A program made the position numbers and the translations under genes. Positions 1-14,700 of a DNA stretch of 60,000 nucleotides are shown piece by piece. The stretch covers positions 6,581,501-6,641,500 of the forward strand of contig NC_088310.1 of the NCBI RefSeq assembly GCF_910592395.1. The letters run 5' to 3'. This DNA is from Lineus longissimus. Taxonomy: Eukaryota > Nemertea > Pilidiophora > Heteronemertea > Lineidae. Under the pieces are notes generated by a model, which did no database searches, had not been told where the DNA came from, and saw nothing but the letters and a program-made list of their open reading frames with translations. Every line of letters begins with the position of its first letter. The stretch's first letter is position 1.

Positions 1-3000
1 ATCTTACTTCATGTTTCAACGTCATTTGAGAAGTCGCTTCCAAAACTAAACTGAAACTGTTGCAACAACTGATATAATTATTTTCTTACCACAACCTAAA
101 CCTTGCATGCACTATACATGTATATTATTTCAGTTCTGGTTTAAATAACATGGTAAGATCCCTTAAAAACATGTGGCTGCACTCTTGTGCACCTTTTACA
201 CCATTGTATGGCAAATTACTATGATTTTCTTGTCTGGTTTATGTGCCTCATCCATATGCGACAGTTTTCTCCGGGAAGCTTTGGTTGCCTTGGTAACGGT
301 TGTAATGACGCCAGTACATAAATTATAGTATCCAGGTACAAGTATCTCCATGGAAATCATAAAATTTACTCAAACAACTCCATATCCATTATTGAATTCA
401 ATTTGTTTGAATTGTTGTTGTTAAAATTTTAATGATTGTTACAATGATGTTTTTCTTTTGCCAAAAAGATTTTTTTGAGTTGGATTAAAGAGGTCAAGGG
501 ATCAAGGTTATTTTTACTACCTTAGGTGATGCAGACAGTGATAACCAGGTGAAGGGATCTTATGTACCTGTGTCTTGGACTGATGCCTGGGAATATGGGC
601 CATCGCTCAGAGCCTTGGCCAATTACAAGATAGGACCCTGGGAGATGCTGGGTGCCAAGAATCTATGTCACAATAACCTGGATTTGGAGCTTTCGGCATG
701 CCTGACTAGTTCAATGCTGCCGGACAATACAATCTTGTCCGGGACTTTTCGTTTGAGTTGCTCTGTGTCCAAAGGTTTTGGTCACAAAGTGATCCTTTTA
801 TAGTGCTACATGTAGCTAGTGTGCCTGCTAATCAAAATGATGAAACATTTATTTGAGTCCTCTCTCATTGGTGCAACTATTTTATAAGTTTTTTTAGAGG
901 GCAGAATTGAAGAATTGGCCATGAATACGAAGCTGTTTGGTGTCATGTCATTTCTGAATCGGAGAGCCTTAGTGACAATTGCTCCCAAATAATGTTTTAC
1001 AAAATTGCAGTTTTAAACGTGCATGTTCTTGAAATGTGTTGGGACAGACTTGTCCTGGTTCAGTCATTGTGAGGATCTCATCAGCCCAACGAAAGGCTGG
1101 CATGGGCAGACACATTGTTCACGAGTGGTTTTCTTACTAATGTGTAGGTGTGTTGAGTCCTGACTACTTGTAACAGAACCTCAGTACACCTGAATTTATA
1201 GGCGCAGGCATCTTTAAATCAGCCGAGGTATGGACTGATTGGATATGTAGTGAAGTGTATTCACACCAAGTTGTGCAAAGGCGCTGCAAGGTAGAACATC
1301 AGTGTTGCTCTCATGGTGACGAGTCACTACATGTAAATATTTGCAGAAGGCATAGTCAGAACTTCTACATCATTCAATACAGAAACATGTAGGGCCCTTT
1401 ATGATTATATTGTGAAAAATGTTTTATTGGTCTAAGGTCTGGTTTGACTGGTTGTTTTATGTTGATCAAATCAAATGATATTTGGTGACGGTTTTATAAC
1501 CGCTAATACTGAAATTATTACTTATGATTATGTTTACTGCTGTGTGGTATTTTAATTTTGTGATCGTGCCAAATTTTTGTGAGGTGAAGTACAATGTATG
1601 TCAAGGAAAATGGGGGTCCCAGGTTGATAATTTCCTGTGGTGTCCCAATAACAATACTTGAGATATACAACACCATGTAATGCGGCTATTTTTAGCATTA
1701 TGAACTCATGACCATGCAAAAGGCTGTTTTGGTTACATGTGGCATATTGTTTACTTGTGATTCATTGGAATTTTTGTGGGATATCACAAATGACATGTAC
1801 CGGGTAGTGACTTTTCCATATACATTCATCTTTCATTCATGCCAAAATGAAAGTCTAGAAGTGGTGTTTCAAAGACAAAGGCCAATATGAGAAATGTACA
1901 AAGTTCTTGGCTGATATTTTGTTTGTTTGTAAACATTGGGAGAGAGGACTAATCTTCTTGGTCAGACATGCGTTTGAAGGTTCTCAACCGTGTCAGGAAT
2001 ATAAATAGTGTCCAAGCGTTACGATCGTTAGGTATGTTATTTCATGTCTTCTATTTTGACGTCTTGCAATGCTATGGCCCAATGGAGCCAGGTAGTTGCA
2101 GATCCAGAGAATGGCCTAGAGGACATGTGCCCCGTTGATACCGAGCAGAGGTGTCCCCTCTTGTCTGTGAGGGGCCTCTGCCCTTCCACCTCTGGGTACA
2201 TGTATAGAATTCTTACTGCATAATTGGAAATTGAAGTTTTCAGATGCAGTTATGTAATTTTTTGGCAGAACTGGTCTTCATCATCCACCCTTCACCACTC
2301 AATGATATAACGATTGTTAAATTTGTCTGCCCTGCACCTGGGCCGAGGGGCCGGGGGTATTCTCAAGAGAGTATTTCTCCTCCAAGGCGGAAGGAGCGTT
2401 AGACATGCCACTATGGTTAGGCGCCAGGTTGGTACATTGGCCAAGTGTCTCTGTCTTCGGGCAGACAGGTCTGTAGTAAAGACAATTACATCATCGTATT
2501 AAGCGAGAGGTAGACTATGGTGAGCCTGTTGGCAGTTGCCTACTAAACTGTGGCCTTTTCAATTTCAGCACATCTCTCATTAACCATATCAGCAACCCTT
2601 TAAGTCCAAAGTTAACCCTTACTGAAATTTGGCAATGTGACAAAATGTCTGATAAACATGTGCATATTTTTCATGTTTAAATTAAATTTTAGGGAAGGGC
2701 GGGCTCATGTTATTCATGATAATCTAGAATCTAGAATTTGCCATTTACATTTTATATTACCACATGAATTGTTTCAGACAGAGTAGTTTTCTCTTTATCA
2801 AATGTTTTTTCTTTGATGGGTCGTATATTTTGTGTTTGTTTTAAGCAGTTTTACCATCTCTGCTCACACAGGCTTCAGGCAAATGCTAAGTTTAGCTCAA
2901 ATAATCAATGTTTTGTGATGAAAATAGAAACTTTAATAAAGGATTCTGAAAAAACACTGAAACAGAACTACATGTTACAATCTGACGACTAAAAATGTGT

Positions 3001-5689
3001 AGTTTTTTCGCTTTCAGGTGTTGAACTTTGCATAACATTTGTTTTTATGTGTCTCTTTCAATGAATCTTTCCAGGGTGGCGGGTCCTATTCAATTGAAAC
3101 ATTTACAGTGACGTTTATACCGTGCCAGCCTAACATGCCACGTGAATGTTCTTTGTGACACGCACTGCACAATTTAAAAACAATGCATCCGCCTCTTCAG
3201 GCTCCTGTTTTATCATGTCTCTTTGTGGGTATAAGAGCCCCCCCCCCCTCGTTCATCATTGCTTCCCATGTGTCACTTGTGTGTCAAGATGAGGTCCATT
3301 TGGTTCATAATTAGAAGTTATTTTAAAATAATTCTGAATGTCGGGTTGAAGTGAGCCAATCACTGAACTAACAAGGATCTGCAATCCAAACTCAGGGAAA
3401 TGTAACTTGTTGATATCAGTGCAAATCACAGTATTATCAATAAGGATACTAAATCATGTAGACAGACATGTAGAATGCATGCAAACCTAGGCACATTTTC
3501 AGGTTATAAAATTTTTCTCAAATTTCAAATGCCCTGTCACACACTGTGGATGTAAATCAATGCCTTCACGTAGAAAACTTCAATCGTATCATGTTAATGA
3601 CAGTACCTTGAGCACGATGTCTGTGTATTTCATCTCGATATTTTTTTACCGTTTGTGACGCACATATGCCATGAGCCTCTTTTCTCTTTTCGCCATCTGA
3701 TCATCGTCGTTGGATGGTCTTTGTAATAGTGCACGTGCATTAAGGCTGTTTGCATGGCCTACACTCTCACTTGACATTTCGATGTTATTGATTCTGTTCA
3801 TGTTGACTGAAAGAGAAAGTGATGAGTAAGTACCAGAAGTGCAAGGTCTTGCATGTCCTGGACATTAAAACTCCAAAACAGCCAGGAAGAATGAAGGTGA
3901 TCTAATGTCTAGTAGTATCATGAACTTTCTGTGCTTGCCGACTTTGCTACATAATTCCCTCTTCTGGCCAGGCCTTTAGCATGCTTTAGAGGGGTATATG
4001 AATGGTAGAGATAATGGAAGCATAGTGGATTTCAGAAGAGCTGCTTGGCATCTTCAAAGCGATTCTATTTGAAAGGTGCATTAAAATCCTGAAACTTAAA
4101 TTGTCACAACACTGTCTTCAAGAATGAGCTTGGGCTATTCACATGGTTGTGGCAAACATATCTTGCTGCATAGGTTGAGAAATACATGATGGGTAACATT
4201 AAGAATGACAAGCAACCTGAGCTTGCTCTCTCCATGACAAAAACATGACTGAGATATATATGTTTGTGTGTGACTGGTGATACACGAGAACATTTTTTTC
4301 CTAGCGCAACTGTTGACAGTATTGCTACAGGACTGGTCTTTTTAGTATCGTGTTGCGAAACATCAGAAGCGACCCTATTGCCCCCCAAATAAATGATCCT
4401 GATCATGTCATCCTTGTTTGTCTGTTGATAAAAAAACAAAAACTTGACATATGTTTGTTGGGGTTTAGCATCCCCCCATGGTTCACTCAGTGATCACATC
4501 CATATCACTGCATGAGGATCATAAGCACAGGCAAAGTTCATCATGTCTTAGATTGAGGCTTTTGCCTCTGGCCAGCATTTGGCATACATTTGTCTCTTAG
4601 CTTGCCGGATAAAAATCAATTTGATTGATCACCAATATTTGATATGTTTTGATTCAAGTAAAAACTTTGTTTGTTGTGTGTGGTCTTTTCAGAATCAATG
4701 CATGTTTCATACATCACCACGTTGGCAGGTTGTCTGTAACCTTGAGGTAATGGATGCATTGATTTTCAAGTTCACTGTTGACGTCATGGCATCGTATAAA
4801 GGCGAATGACATTTAAAGGTTGATTGTGCGTGATGTCATCATACAAACTACCCTGGGAAGGGGTAGCGTTTTTCCTATGACCCAGGTCTCAGAGAGGAAG
4901 CCTAAGGTTCAAGTACAACCTGTGATGCTAGTGTTGAAGGAAAATATTTGGGTTTAGGGAGCAACACCCACCTACATCTACAATGTAGATATGGATAGAA
5001 GTGATGGCGACGAGCACCACCTGAAATCTCAGGACAGGCCACTGCAGACCTAATTAAAGGATAAACATGGCAGAATCCAAAAGGTGCCAGTACATCCACA
5101 TCAGATCAGACACCACTCCTGCCAGTCCTGGTCCCTTGAGACTGGCCTCATCAGTTGACACTCAATTCTATCATTCATAAAATTAAGTCAGATGATCTGA
5201 TTTTATAAAACTAAAAGCAGTGAGATATTTTTAATGCAGAAAAGTTCCCGAGTTATCGTATAAAGTTAGTTGTATCAATTATGGTTAATTGGCAGCACTC
5301 TGGATGTCTGTCAAGCAATTAACGACTCGCAATTAACCACTTGAGCAAGCAAATTGTCACACAGGATTGACCTTTTCTGATTCAATAACAAGTTTTAACA
5401 TGTCATTAACCATGCTAATGATATCAGGATTCACGAGTCTGTCACCCAGCGCGTTGTCCGCTGCAGTGAAGACGACCAATGTAAATACTAAATGGCAGCA
5501 TATTTATGTTGTTTTTTCTCAAATCCTTCCCTGGTAATCACATTGTGATGCTCGCCAACTATATGATTTAGCTCGGATGCGGTATATTATGATTACATCA
5601 ACCGTTGTCATGACACCCGATTCATTCATCTAGCCCACTCCATTCTAAATGAGCTCAGTAGACGTGTCTTTTGCCAAAGCTACATTCGA
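1..5689. other. No recognisable gene; upstream region
   Basis: Reading frames here are short and show no known domain or exon-like phase structure. An X-box-like GTTGCCTTGGTAAC lies at 284-297 and a run of ten C at 3239-3248. The part next to 5690 probably includes the promoter and 5' UTR of the zinc-finger gene, if the exon call there is right. Confidence 0.6.
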
Positions 5690-5765
5690 ATGTGGCATGC
5701 ACCGTATGGGATGAATCCTATACCGGAGGACCCCTACCATCAGTACTCATGGTACCGTTTGTTCG
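5690..5765 (+). CDS. TRERF1/ZNF541: ZNF541/TRERF1-like, probable first coding exon
   Basis: An ATG opens 25 codons rich in Pro, Tyr and Trp (..[14 protein letters not shown]) and stops at a consensus donor (gtaggt at 5766) with one base of a split codon left over. The well-supported exon at 14967 needs exactly one base, and the junction codon becomes GGC (Gly). The frame is open back to a TGA at 5564. A second in-frame ATG at 5711 has a better context (G at -3). The assignment is inference from phase, donor and composition; the intron would be 9.2 kb, and another 5' exon could exist instead. Confidence 0.42.
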
Positions 5766-8700
5766 GTAGGTCATTCCAAATTCCTAAACTTCAAATTGAA
5801 GAATTTTCATGTCACAGTTCTCGCTACTCTGTGCTTTGTGCTGAACGCCAACACCCGCTTCAGTCGTCTTGCTAAGTATGTATGTGCGTAGCTGTATTAT
5901 CAGTGTCGATGCTCGTGTGAGCATCATGCTATACTTCTCATTCCAATGTAATGCTCTCTATCATTGTCTCAGAAGGTCATGTTATTGTTAAAAAGGGCTC
6001 AGGAAAAGTGTCTTATCCTATTTGGCTTGTTTAACAATGTCTTTTCTTCCGGCTTTTAATCTTATCCGATTTCTGATGGTTATTCATCATCGCATTTGCC
6101 CACTCAGTTGGTGCCCTTTCGGATGACATTGAACTGCATGGTTGCAACTCATTGTCCAATATGTCTTCTTATTGAAGTGTTATTGATGTTTTTTTCTAAT
6201 AATCATTATTGTTGCATGTTTTAAAGGAAATATTGGCATGCAATCAATGGCCTATTGATTTCCTCTAATAACCCACATTCAGCTACATACAGTTATTGGT
6301 CCTTGTCAAAAGAGGAAAAAATTGTGTCATTGTCTGCTTGAGGATGGTGTGCCGATGCTACTGTCTCCAACAGGAGGAAGTCAAGATTGTTACTGAAGTT
6401 CTCCATTGGTGAGGGTTCTGTCCTTGCCTTGCTTTGCCCCGACTCCTGGGGATTTAGGTGGCCCTGCCTAATGGCAACAATTTTAGACAGCTGCCTCTGC
6501 CCTTCTTGGTGACACCGACAGCTCATTATGATATGAACTGCTGGCGACAATGATAAATTGGTTGCTGGCAGTATGGTCAGACTCCTGGAACAGCTTATAA
6601 ATCAAGGCTGAGGTCCAAACCTTGCTGCTGCATGCCTCAGGACCTGTCCACAAAATTGCAATAAAAGTGGCAAATATTTTTTTAACCTCATGGTAGACCA
6701 TTATCATCCTCATCAAATCATTGAGTGTCTTCCGGGAGTTTCAGGGATGAGGCAAAAATAATAACTTCATTGTCATATTAACCAGGGTGGTTGTACAGGT
6801 GTTATGAGGATTCTGAGCTGAAAACCAAGTTGATTTTGTAAAAAGGTTGTGTTTTATTGAAGGTGTTATTCTTTCTTCTTATTCACCTTAGAAAGACTTC
6901 AAAGAAAGCTGAATTGGTAGATAGTTGGGTTTTTTGGGTAAAAGCTTGCATGGAAGCTTAATTTTGGTGAGAAAAGTGATTCCTTCATGCATAAATGATA
7001 AAGGTTGCATCTAAAGTCTGTCCAGCAGGCAGCACATCCATGAGCAAATGAGCTACGAAAGACCAGTCCACATGCAATGATACAGCACTGAGAACCCCTG
7101 TCTGCCAGCTTAAGAACTGAGACACTGCGCTGTCCCCTTCGGCCTCTTGTCTTCCAAGGCACCAGATAATTGTCAATGATACGCTTGTCACCCCGTCCGG
7201 TGAGTCAGAGCTGTGTTCCCTGCTCCCTGTCGCTGTCTTCCTGGGGAGGGGAAGTGTGCCGTTTCATGTGAGGTGGTGACTAAGTGGGCCACCGCAGTTA
7301 AGAGGATCAACGGATTACTGTTTGCCTGTCAGTAGACGCTCTGATTGAACAATTGATTTGGCCTCTTCATTGGTGATTCATGATATGCAATCAATTTTTT
7401 CACCAAATCTTTTAGTCCTGTTGTTGTCGCCTGGTTCATGTGGTTTACGATGGTTTGGGTCATGTTGGTCAAATGCAAGTTGTAAACAACGCGCCATTTC
7501 CAGTGTTTCGCTGATCAAAGAGACAATCCACTAACTTCTTCGTTATTGCTTGTGAAGGCTGGATGTAGGTCTTATCAGTTCTGCATATAAATAAGAATGC
7601 TGACAATACTCCTTTGAGGACTTAGACTGGAATCGGCACCGACATAGGCAGGAAGTTCAAACAAAATTTCCAGATTTCAGATTGCAGTGATGTTGTTTGA
7701 CGAGACAAAAATCACAAACTTTTGCTAGTTTCTAAGGTTGTGCACCTTACATTGTTCATTAGCAGATTGTCATTGGTGACTGTGGCAGTCTTAAAAGAAG
7801 TGTTCAATGTTGCCCTGTTGATGAACCAGTGTAAACGTGCCCATGTTGTACCCATCGACATGCAACTACCATGATTTATTGTTGGGTTTGGAACCACGGG
7901 CATAGAAGTATCTTCTGCAGGCCACTGTGGAAACGTTCTTGAGTTTGTTTTGAATGCAAGATCATGATTCCTGTCGCTAAGCTCAACCGTTAACATGCAA
8001 CTCAATCGGAGATATGATGTTTCCAGTTCATCCTATATTCTGCTTGCACTTGATGATGAACAGGAGGATGAGACAATGAGCTTTCTGCATTTGCTTCTGT
8101 GTGCAGCTTCCGTGGGAAGGAAGAAACCATGAGCATGTAAAAATTGTTCATTCAGTGATTATGTCAGTTCACATTAGATTTCTTATAAGTCTGCTGCGAA
8201 TTGGCAAAAACGTGACTCAGAATAATGCTTTGAAGTTGCACTGGATCTGATTATCATTGACTGGCTCTAAAAGGCTTTGAAAAGAAGCATTTGATTTTTG
8301 TCTGGTTCTTTATCTGGGCAATTTTTCTGATGAAGGCTTTGCTGTGGTTCATGTACTTATGCTTTTTATGCTAACATAACCTCATCATTTGGTGAAAGTT
8401 GGTTAGTGCAAATTTCTATAGAGAATCTATTAAACTGGACACTCGATTTCGGCCCCTCTGTTATCAAGATGTATCACTCACCACTCACTACGGTGACTAT
8501 GACAATTCAATGCCGCACATCCTTTTCCGCGAGACAGTCAGATGTCATTTAGAAATTTATAGGTATCGTGGTTCGATATATGTGCAATTAAGTTTCGCAG
8601 TGGAAGGCAGATGTACAAGAAACTGATTATAAATTGCTCATTTTCAGAACAGGAGATTATTTTCTTTTCGACTGTATAGTACACTTTGCAGGTTCTCCCT

Positions 8701-11700
8701 TTATTTTAAACCACTGCTCATTTGGATGTCTGGGCCGGGAGTAAACTGATTCTATCTTGGCTTGATGTATTGGACCCTTGGGGTGACCAAATCTATAACT
8801 GGCCTGCAGAGTTGAGCTAGAATGCTATGGCCTCACTTGCATCGCTGTCAGGTCTAGACTCTTCGATCACAAAGACCACTAAGACTGGAATTTGTATGTC
8901 AAGATGAAGAAAGGGTCTCAGTATTTACTACTGAAACTGCAACTCATTAAACCAAATACCTGCCCCGGCAATGGTGGGTGATCTTCCAGTTCCTCCTCTG
9001 ATTTACTACTAAATGAGACGTCTGAATATGCTGCAGCCTACTTTAGCTAGCTTGGCAAACTAGAGTGATAATACAACTGGGTATGAGAAGATGACAGACA
9101 ATGGTGCCATGGGGACGTCGATGCTGTAATTGAGGTAATTATGTGACTCAAGGAGATAATTGTACAAGATGATACAACTATCTTCTAGTCACTGGAGTGC
9201 ATTTTATTTTACCATGAGGTGAAATTCCAATGGATAGAAGTGCTGTGTCTGTCCATGCTTGAAATAAAGGGGTTTTATCGGGTTAGTATGTTGACCTACA
9301 TTTTGCATCTTTGACCTACATTTCGCATCTAGACCAGCAAGGTTTTTGCATCTCATCAATCTTATGAGAGAATAAACCTATCGGAGACAAAAATGCACAT
9401 TTCAGTGATGATGCTTTCATGCTCTTCTGCCCTCCTGTCGAAGTCTATTGGACTTGTGGGGCATTGAAAGAGTCAAATAATGCAGTTAATTTTTTTAGCA
9501 CGGCACATTTCCTCATCTTTTGGCAATAAAAAAAGATTTTAAAGGGAAATTACATAAAACACTTGGTAAATGTAGTCTAGTTGTGGACTAGTTGTCGACA
9601 GCTGCAGCTTTAAAAGCAGATATGTTCTCCACTGGATGATTACAAGTGATTGTAAAAAGGCTACAAATGACTGCTGATGAAGTGATTAAAAAATTGTCTA
9701 CCGTATATTGAGTTTGTCTGCTTGACAGTTTATGCTGCCCTTGGGCATTCTAATCCTCGCAAAGTCATGCAAAAAGACGCACGGAAAAGATGGGCCATTA
9801 AAACTGCATGACGAACACCTGGGGTAACTTACAAGTCCACTGTGGCCGATGAGTCAGCAGTGCAGTCATTTGACGTCTTTAGCCAATTTGCGGGTGCCGT
9901 TAATTTAATCAGAAAATATTCTGATGAATGCAGATGAGCATTGGGAAGGCATTTGTTCTTGGTGATTAATTTCTGCGTTCGTGACTTTGTCGTCCTGGAT
10001 CAGTTCAGGCTGTTTACAAAAATCTGATTCGCATTTCCGTCCTATCCTCACATGCAGTAACGATTGGTTCTCTGAGCTTCGAGACAACTCAATAGGTCTG
10101 TTTCATCACCCGATTCTCGGTGAGGCTGTCATAAAATAATGGCCTCCCGGGGCAGCTGGATTAGATTTATACCATTTGCTGAATCAGATTTCTGATTTGC
10201 ATTTCCTGAAGCAGTTAATTTGTGGTTGGCTGTGTTATCTTGACTGCTCCTGGTACGCAAGATGAACGTGACTTGTAGTAGTAACTGACATTACACTCAT
10301 TCATTATTTCAACTGCAGGTGTAATGAGAGTTTGTATTTGGGTGTATGAGGACTTCTATTTCCTTTGCCACTGGTCTGAGCATTCAGTGTCATCCCCAAC
10401 AATGTCTTGATGAGTTTGTGTGTCTGTCACCAGTTTTATAGTTTGGCGTCAAATGCAGAAGAGGTCATCTTCGAATTTATGTTTTGAGTGTTAAAAATGC
10501 GGTTGATATACAATGGGATTTCTTCTAAGTCCATTGGCATGATATATATTCAGATAGGTATATTCCCCATTGACACCCAATGACTGTGATGATATTGATA
10601 TTGATATTGATTCTTTCTCAAGCTAAAATGTGTGGTTAGATTACAAAAGTATGTCTGAATTTCTTAAGAAAACACTCTAGATAAAACACAGTTGTCTTTG
10701 TCTCAAGTGCTGCCATCTCCCTTTTAATGAGGGAATCAATTAACAGTCTTGCTTGAGATTATATCCACTGGACCACTCGCGTTCCTGACTGATGAAGCAT
10801 GATTACAGATAGATTATCTATGGAGATAGTAATAGTGGGGTGTCACAGTCTTTAAAATGTTTTGTCATATCGAAAATCAGATGTTTTTTTTCGTGTTCAG
10901 TATTTTTTCGAAGACCTCTGGGACATGGTCATGCAGATTAAAACTCTGTTTGCTTTGCTTCTAGCAAGTATAGATTTTTCCTTCCTTCTACTTTATTTGA
11001 TTTGTCTGCATGAGTGTTTTTGTTTAGCAATATAATTAACAATGAGGAATGAAAAATGCGTTATCGAATGGAATTACAAAAAAGCTTTTGATGGTGAGAG
11101 CACAGCTATTGGGCTCTTACCCACTTTCTGTTAACTTAGGTAGGAGTTTATTTTCTGAGGACAATGAATGAAGCTATGGTAACTGGAGCTAGTCTGTGTC
11201 ACTGAATAATCAATGTAACTGCACCCTCAGAGATAAGTCCAATATTTTTCTTCGAATGTGTGAGTAATTTATTATCAATGTAGGCTTACCATAAACACTG
11301 AGAGCTATGCCCTTCTATGACCTTTCTGATGACATTTCTTCGCTTATGACAAAATGTAGCAAAGGAGTTAAAACACCCGATATTATCGATGATGACGTTT
11401 AGTGCGGTGAATGAAAGGATTAGTGCTGCAGGCTTCAAGTGCGAGTTCAAGGAAATAAACACTGTTCGAGAGTACTGAATGTCTTCCATTTCGATCTGTT
11501 TTGTAGCAGTGTTGAGTAGGCTAACAAAAGCTTGCGTGAAGTGTGTGCCTCTGGCATTCTGTCTGAATAGGAGAAGTACCATTGGAATTTGTAGTTTTTT
11601 ATGCAAAACAAAGCTTTGTAGTCATTGCACAAAAGGTTTTTGAAGTGAGAATGTTAGTTGAATCTGCTACTGACAATACTGTAAATGTTTATTGATTAAT

Positions 11701-14700
11701 CCTCTGATGGCTTCGATACATCATTAACCCTCGCTCTGCCGGAGGCGAATCATTTCATGAATTACATATGAAGATTGCAGCAGCGTGAGTGCTTGTATCT
11801 GATCACATGCGAAGTTGATTATTTAGTCACGTTGCATGTCTTCTACTTCATTCTAAAATGCATTAACTTCGTAGCTGTTAATTGAGGTACGATGGAGACG
11901 CCATCCCCCCAAGCGAGTAAATTATTCTCTTCATCTACGCAGATTCTGATTGATTGAGCACCAACACCTTCCTCCCCCTGCCCCCCCCCCCCTAACATTG
12001 GGCTGAAACTGAAGAGTTCTGGAAAGCAAGCGTGTGTTGACTTTCCATAATCCCATTTCAACTCGCCCATGCAGTCCAACAGGGCCAGTGAATGGTGTCT
12101 GATGACGTGTTGCCCCTCCCCCTTGAACTTAAGGCTAATAATGTTAGCAATAGCAGTCGTGTACAGTATTAAGTACTATAAAACTTGCTCAAGATGTTAG
12201 CTTAGCTTTCGTGTTAGGCCTACAAAGTATGTCCTTTGTTGGATGATCTCTGTTCAAATCTTCCTTTCCGGTCGTTAGAAATGGGCCAATTTCCAACATG
12301 ATCATTTGTCGGGGTCTTCATTCATGGTTTCGGCAAGAACTGTCTTGATTAGCATAAAAACGAATTGAAGACACTTATCAATGATCTAGTGTAAAAAGAT
12401 CAGTGAACTACCGATCCTTTTGGAGCTCCTGTCTTTTGAAATCGAAAAACTCACTGTCTGGATGCTACAATAATGTTGTATTAAATGATAAAATGACTCA
12501 TCTTTTGTGTATATTAAAGTGCACTATGATATTCAAAAGGTTCTATTAAGGCCTACCAGTTTCTGTGCATGTATGTATGTAGTGATATGGGTCTATTATT
12601 GATCATTTTCTACAATATGTTGTAGAATCTACACAATGCTGAATTTATTATTGAAATATTCATCCACTTTCTATGTATAAATTAAGTTGATTTCAGTTGG
12701 AGGTGTATCAGCTCCCATGTGCTGACTGTGGTTTCGAAGCGATGGGTAAAATCTGAGAAAGTGCACAAGGTGTTAATGAATGAAACGAAGTGCAGGGCCC
12801 TTTTCCAGAGTGACAAAGTTTGCCCAAGGTACACCAGACTAGGTGTATGGCAAAAGGTTTATAGCAATCGATGATACAGTGTTTCAGCAAGAGTATGAAA
12901 AGGACAGGTAGAGAATTGAAGGGCACCGCAAAAAGAAATTCTTTGGCTGAAACACTTCATAATTCAATGACAGTGTGATACTTTGGTCTGCTCACATCCT
13001 CAGACCAAAAGTGTCCTCAGTGAAAAGAATTTCTTTCTATCAAAAGATATTTTGGCACAGCACCACTTCCTAGGTTACTCTCTCTCTGTTCATCTTTGAG
13101 CAGTTGGTACGGCCATGGCCGTTGCTAAATTCTTGATGGATATTAAGCCAGTATACCTGTGTTCTGCCCACAGGGATTGGGAAAACGGTAGGCGTGTGCT
13201 TGATCTGGGGTCCGTATGTCCAACCATCAGATTGCATTTACGTTCTTGCCTGGCTAATGGAGGCATGTTTTAATGATGTGTATTCTTCCTGTGAGTTGAT
13301 GGTCTCTGATTATACTGGAACATTCTCTGCCCTTCATCTTCTCTGATGACACTTTGTCTTTGATGATAAAAAACGTGTCTCTCCCTGGTAGGCGTTATGA
13401 AATTGCATGTCTTCCACTATCAAGGCTTGCATTTTCTGGTGCCGGATATATGATTACCATGTTGTTCCGCAATCTGAGTGGGAAGTGTAATCCATTTCAG
13501 CCCAGGATCTCATGTTCATTTCTTCTCCAAGACTAACCCTTTTATGTTGCAAGTTTCAGCATGCAGCCGATGAATCGGCATGGTCTTGATACGCAGATGT
13601 AGAAACCCCTGTATTAAGCAAGCGTTTCTTTAGCGTGCAACTACTTCAGAAAAAGAAAAAGTTACAATCTTATTGACATTGTTTACAAGAAAGTAATGTC
13701 TTGGTCATTTGCTTGCTCCTCCTTTCTGAGAAATTATGAATTGAATGAGGGACGATGAAACAATATAAAACTCTATAGGATGGTTGTCATGACAGGTCTA
13801 CAGTAACAGTCACAGAAGTATACCACTTAAGCCAGACCCTTTGCAGTACATTAATTCGAACCCGCAAGTGTCTCGCAAACTAGTGATTTTTATCGCAGGG
13901 ACCTGCAGTTTTAGAAAAGGTGATGAAAGAACAATTTAGATGCATCCTTTTCATCTTTGTGCACTATACAGGCCTTGTTGATTCTTATAGGTTCATAGAG
14001 CTAATTTGATAGAACTTGAAAACTGTGAAGTGAATTGATTTGTTGTACCCCAAGCAGGTGTCATACAGTTGGGGTCATGCTCATCCCTTAGTGGGGTATG
14101 AGGTGTTAATTAGATGGGATGGCTTTTGTGGGTAGCTTGGGGTCATCATCTGTGACAGGAAGGGGAATACTCTTTCGGGTGTGATTACATTTGCCCTCTT
14201 CACCAGGGTAGTCAAATTTCCCAACCAAAAATGTACAGCTTGGGCTGAACTTCTCTGTCCATCTTGTTAGAATATTTGAGGGACACATCGTGTAAAGTTC
14301 AGGTTCATTCTAAGGGAGGATGCAGTGACTGGGCAAGTTGAAATTATGATCGGGCTGCGCCTGCCTTCAGAAGGCAGTATATTCATTTTCCCAGGTATGT
14401 ACTTCTTGCTGTGTGTCACATCACTTTATAGTGTGCGATACCTTTTCGTTTTCTTGTTCATTGGCTTCTGGTATCTGGCTCAATGGAGCAAATGACAAAA
14501 TTAATTCTAAGAGGGATCTTCCGTGTTTTAATCACCACTTGTTCACCTCCCAGTGTGTTGCTAAAGCAACATAAAAATGACAACAGAATACCAGGCTAAT
14601 GGGATGGTAATATGCTATAGGCCTTATTATCAAATGTCACATCGTAGAGAATATACCAGTAATGATCAGGGGCTCAGGTTAGATTAGTCACTTCCCTGGT

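Noticed and set aside
525-547. Possible 23-nt microexon between ccttag and gtgaag
   Set aside because: In the phase needed to join the exon at 14967 its second codon is TGA, and there is no homology.
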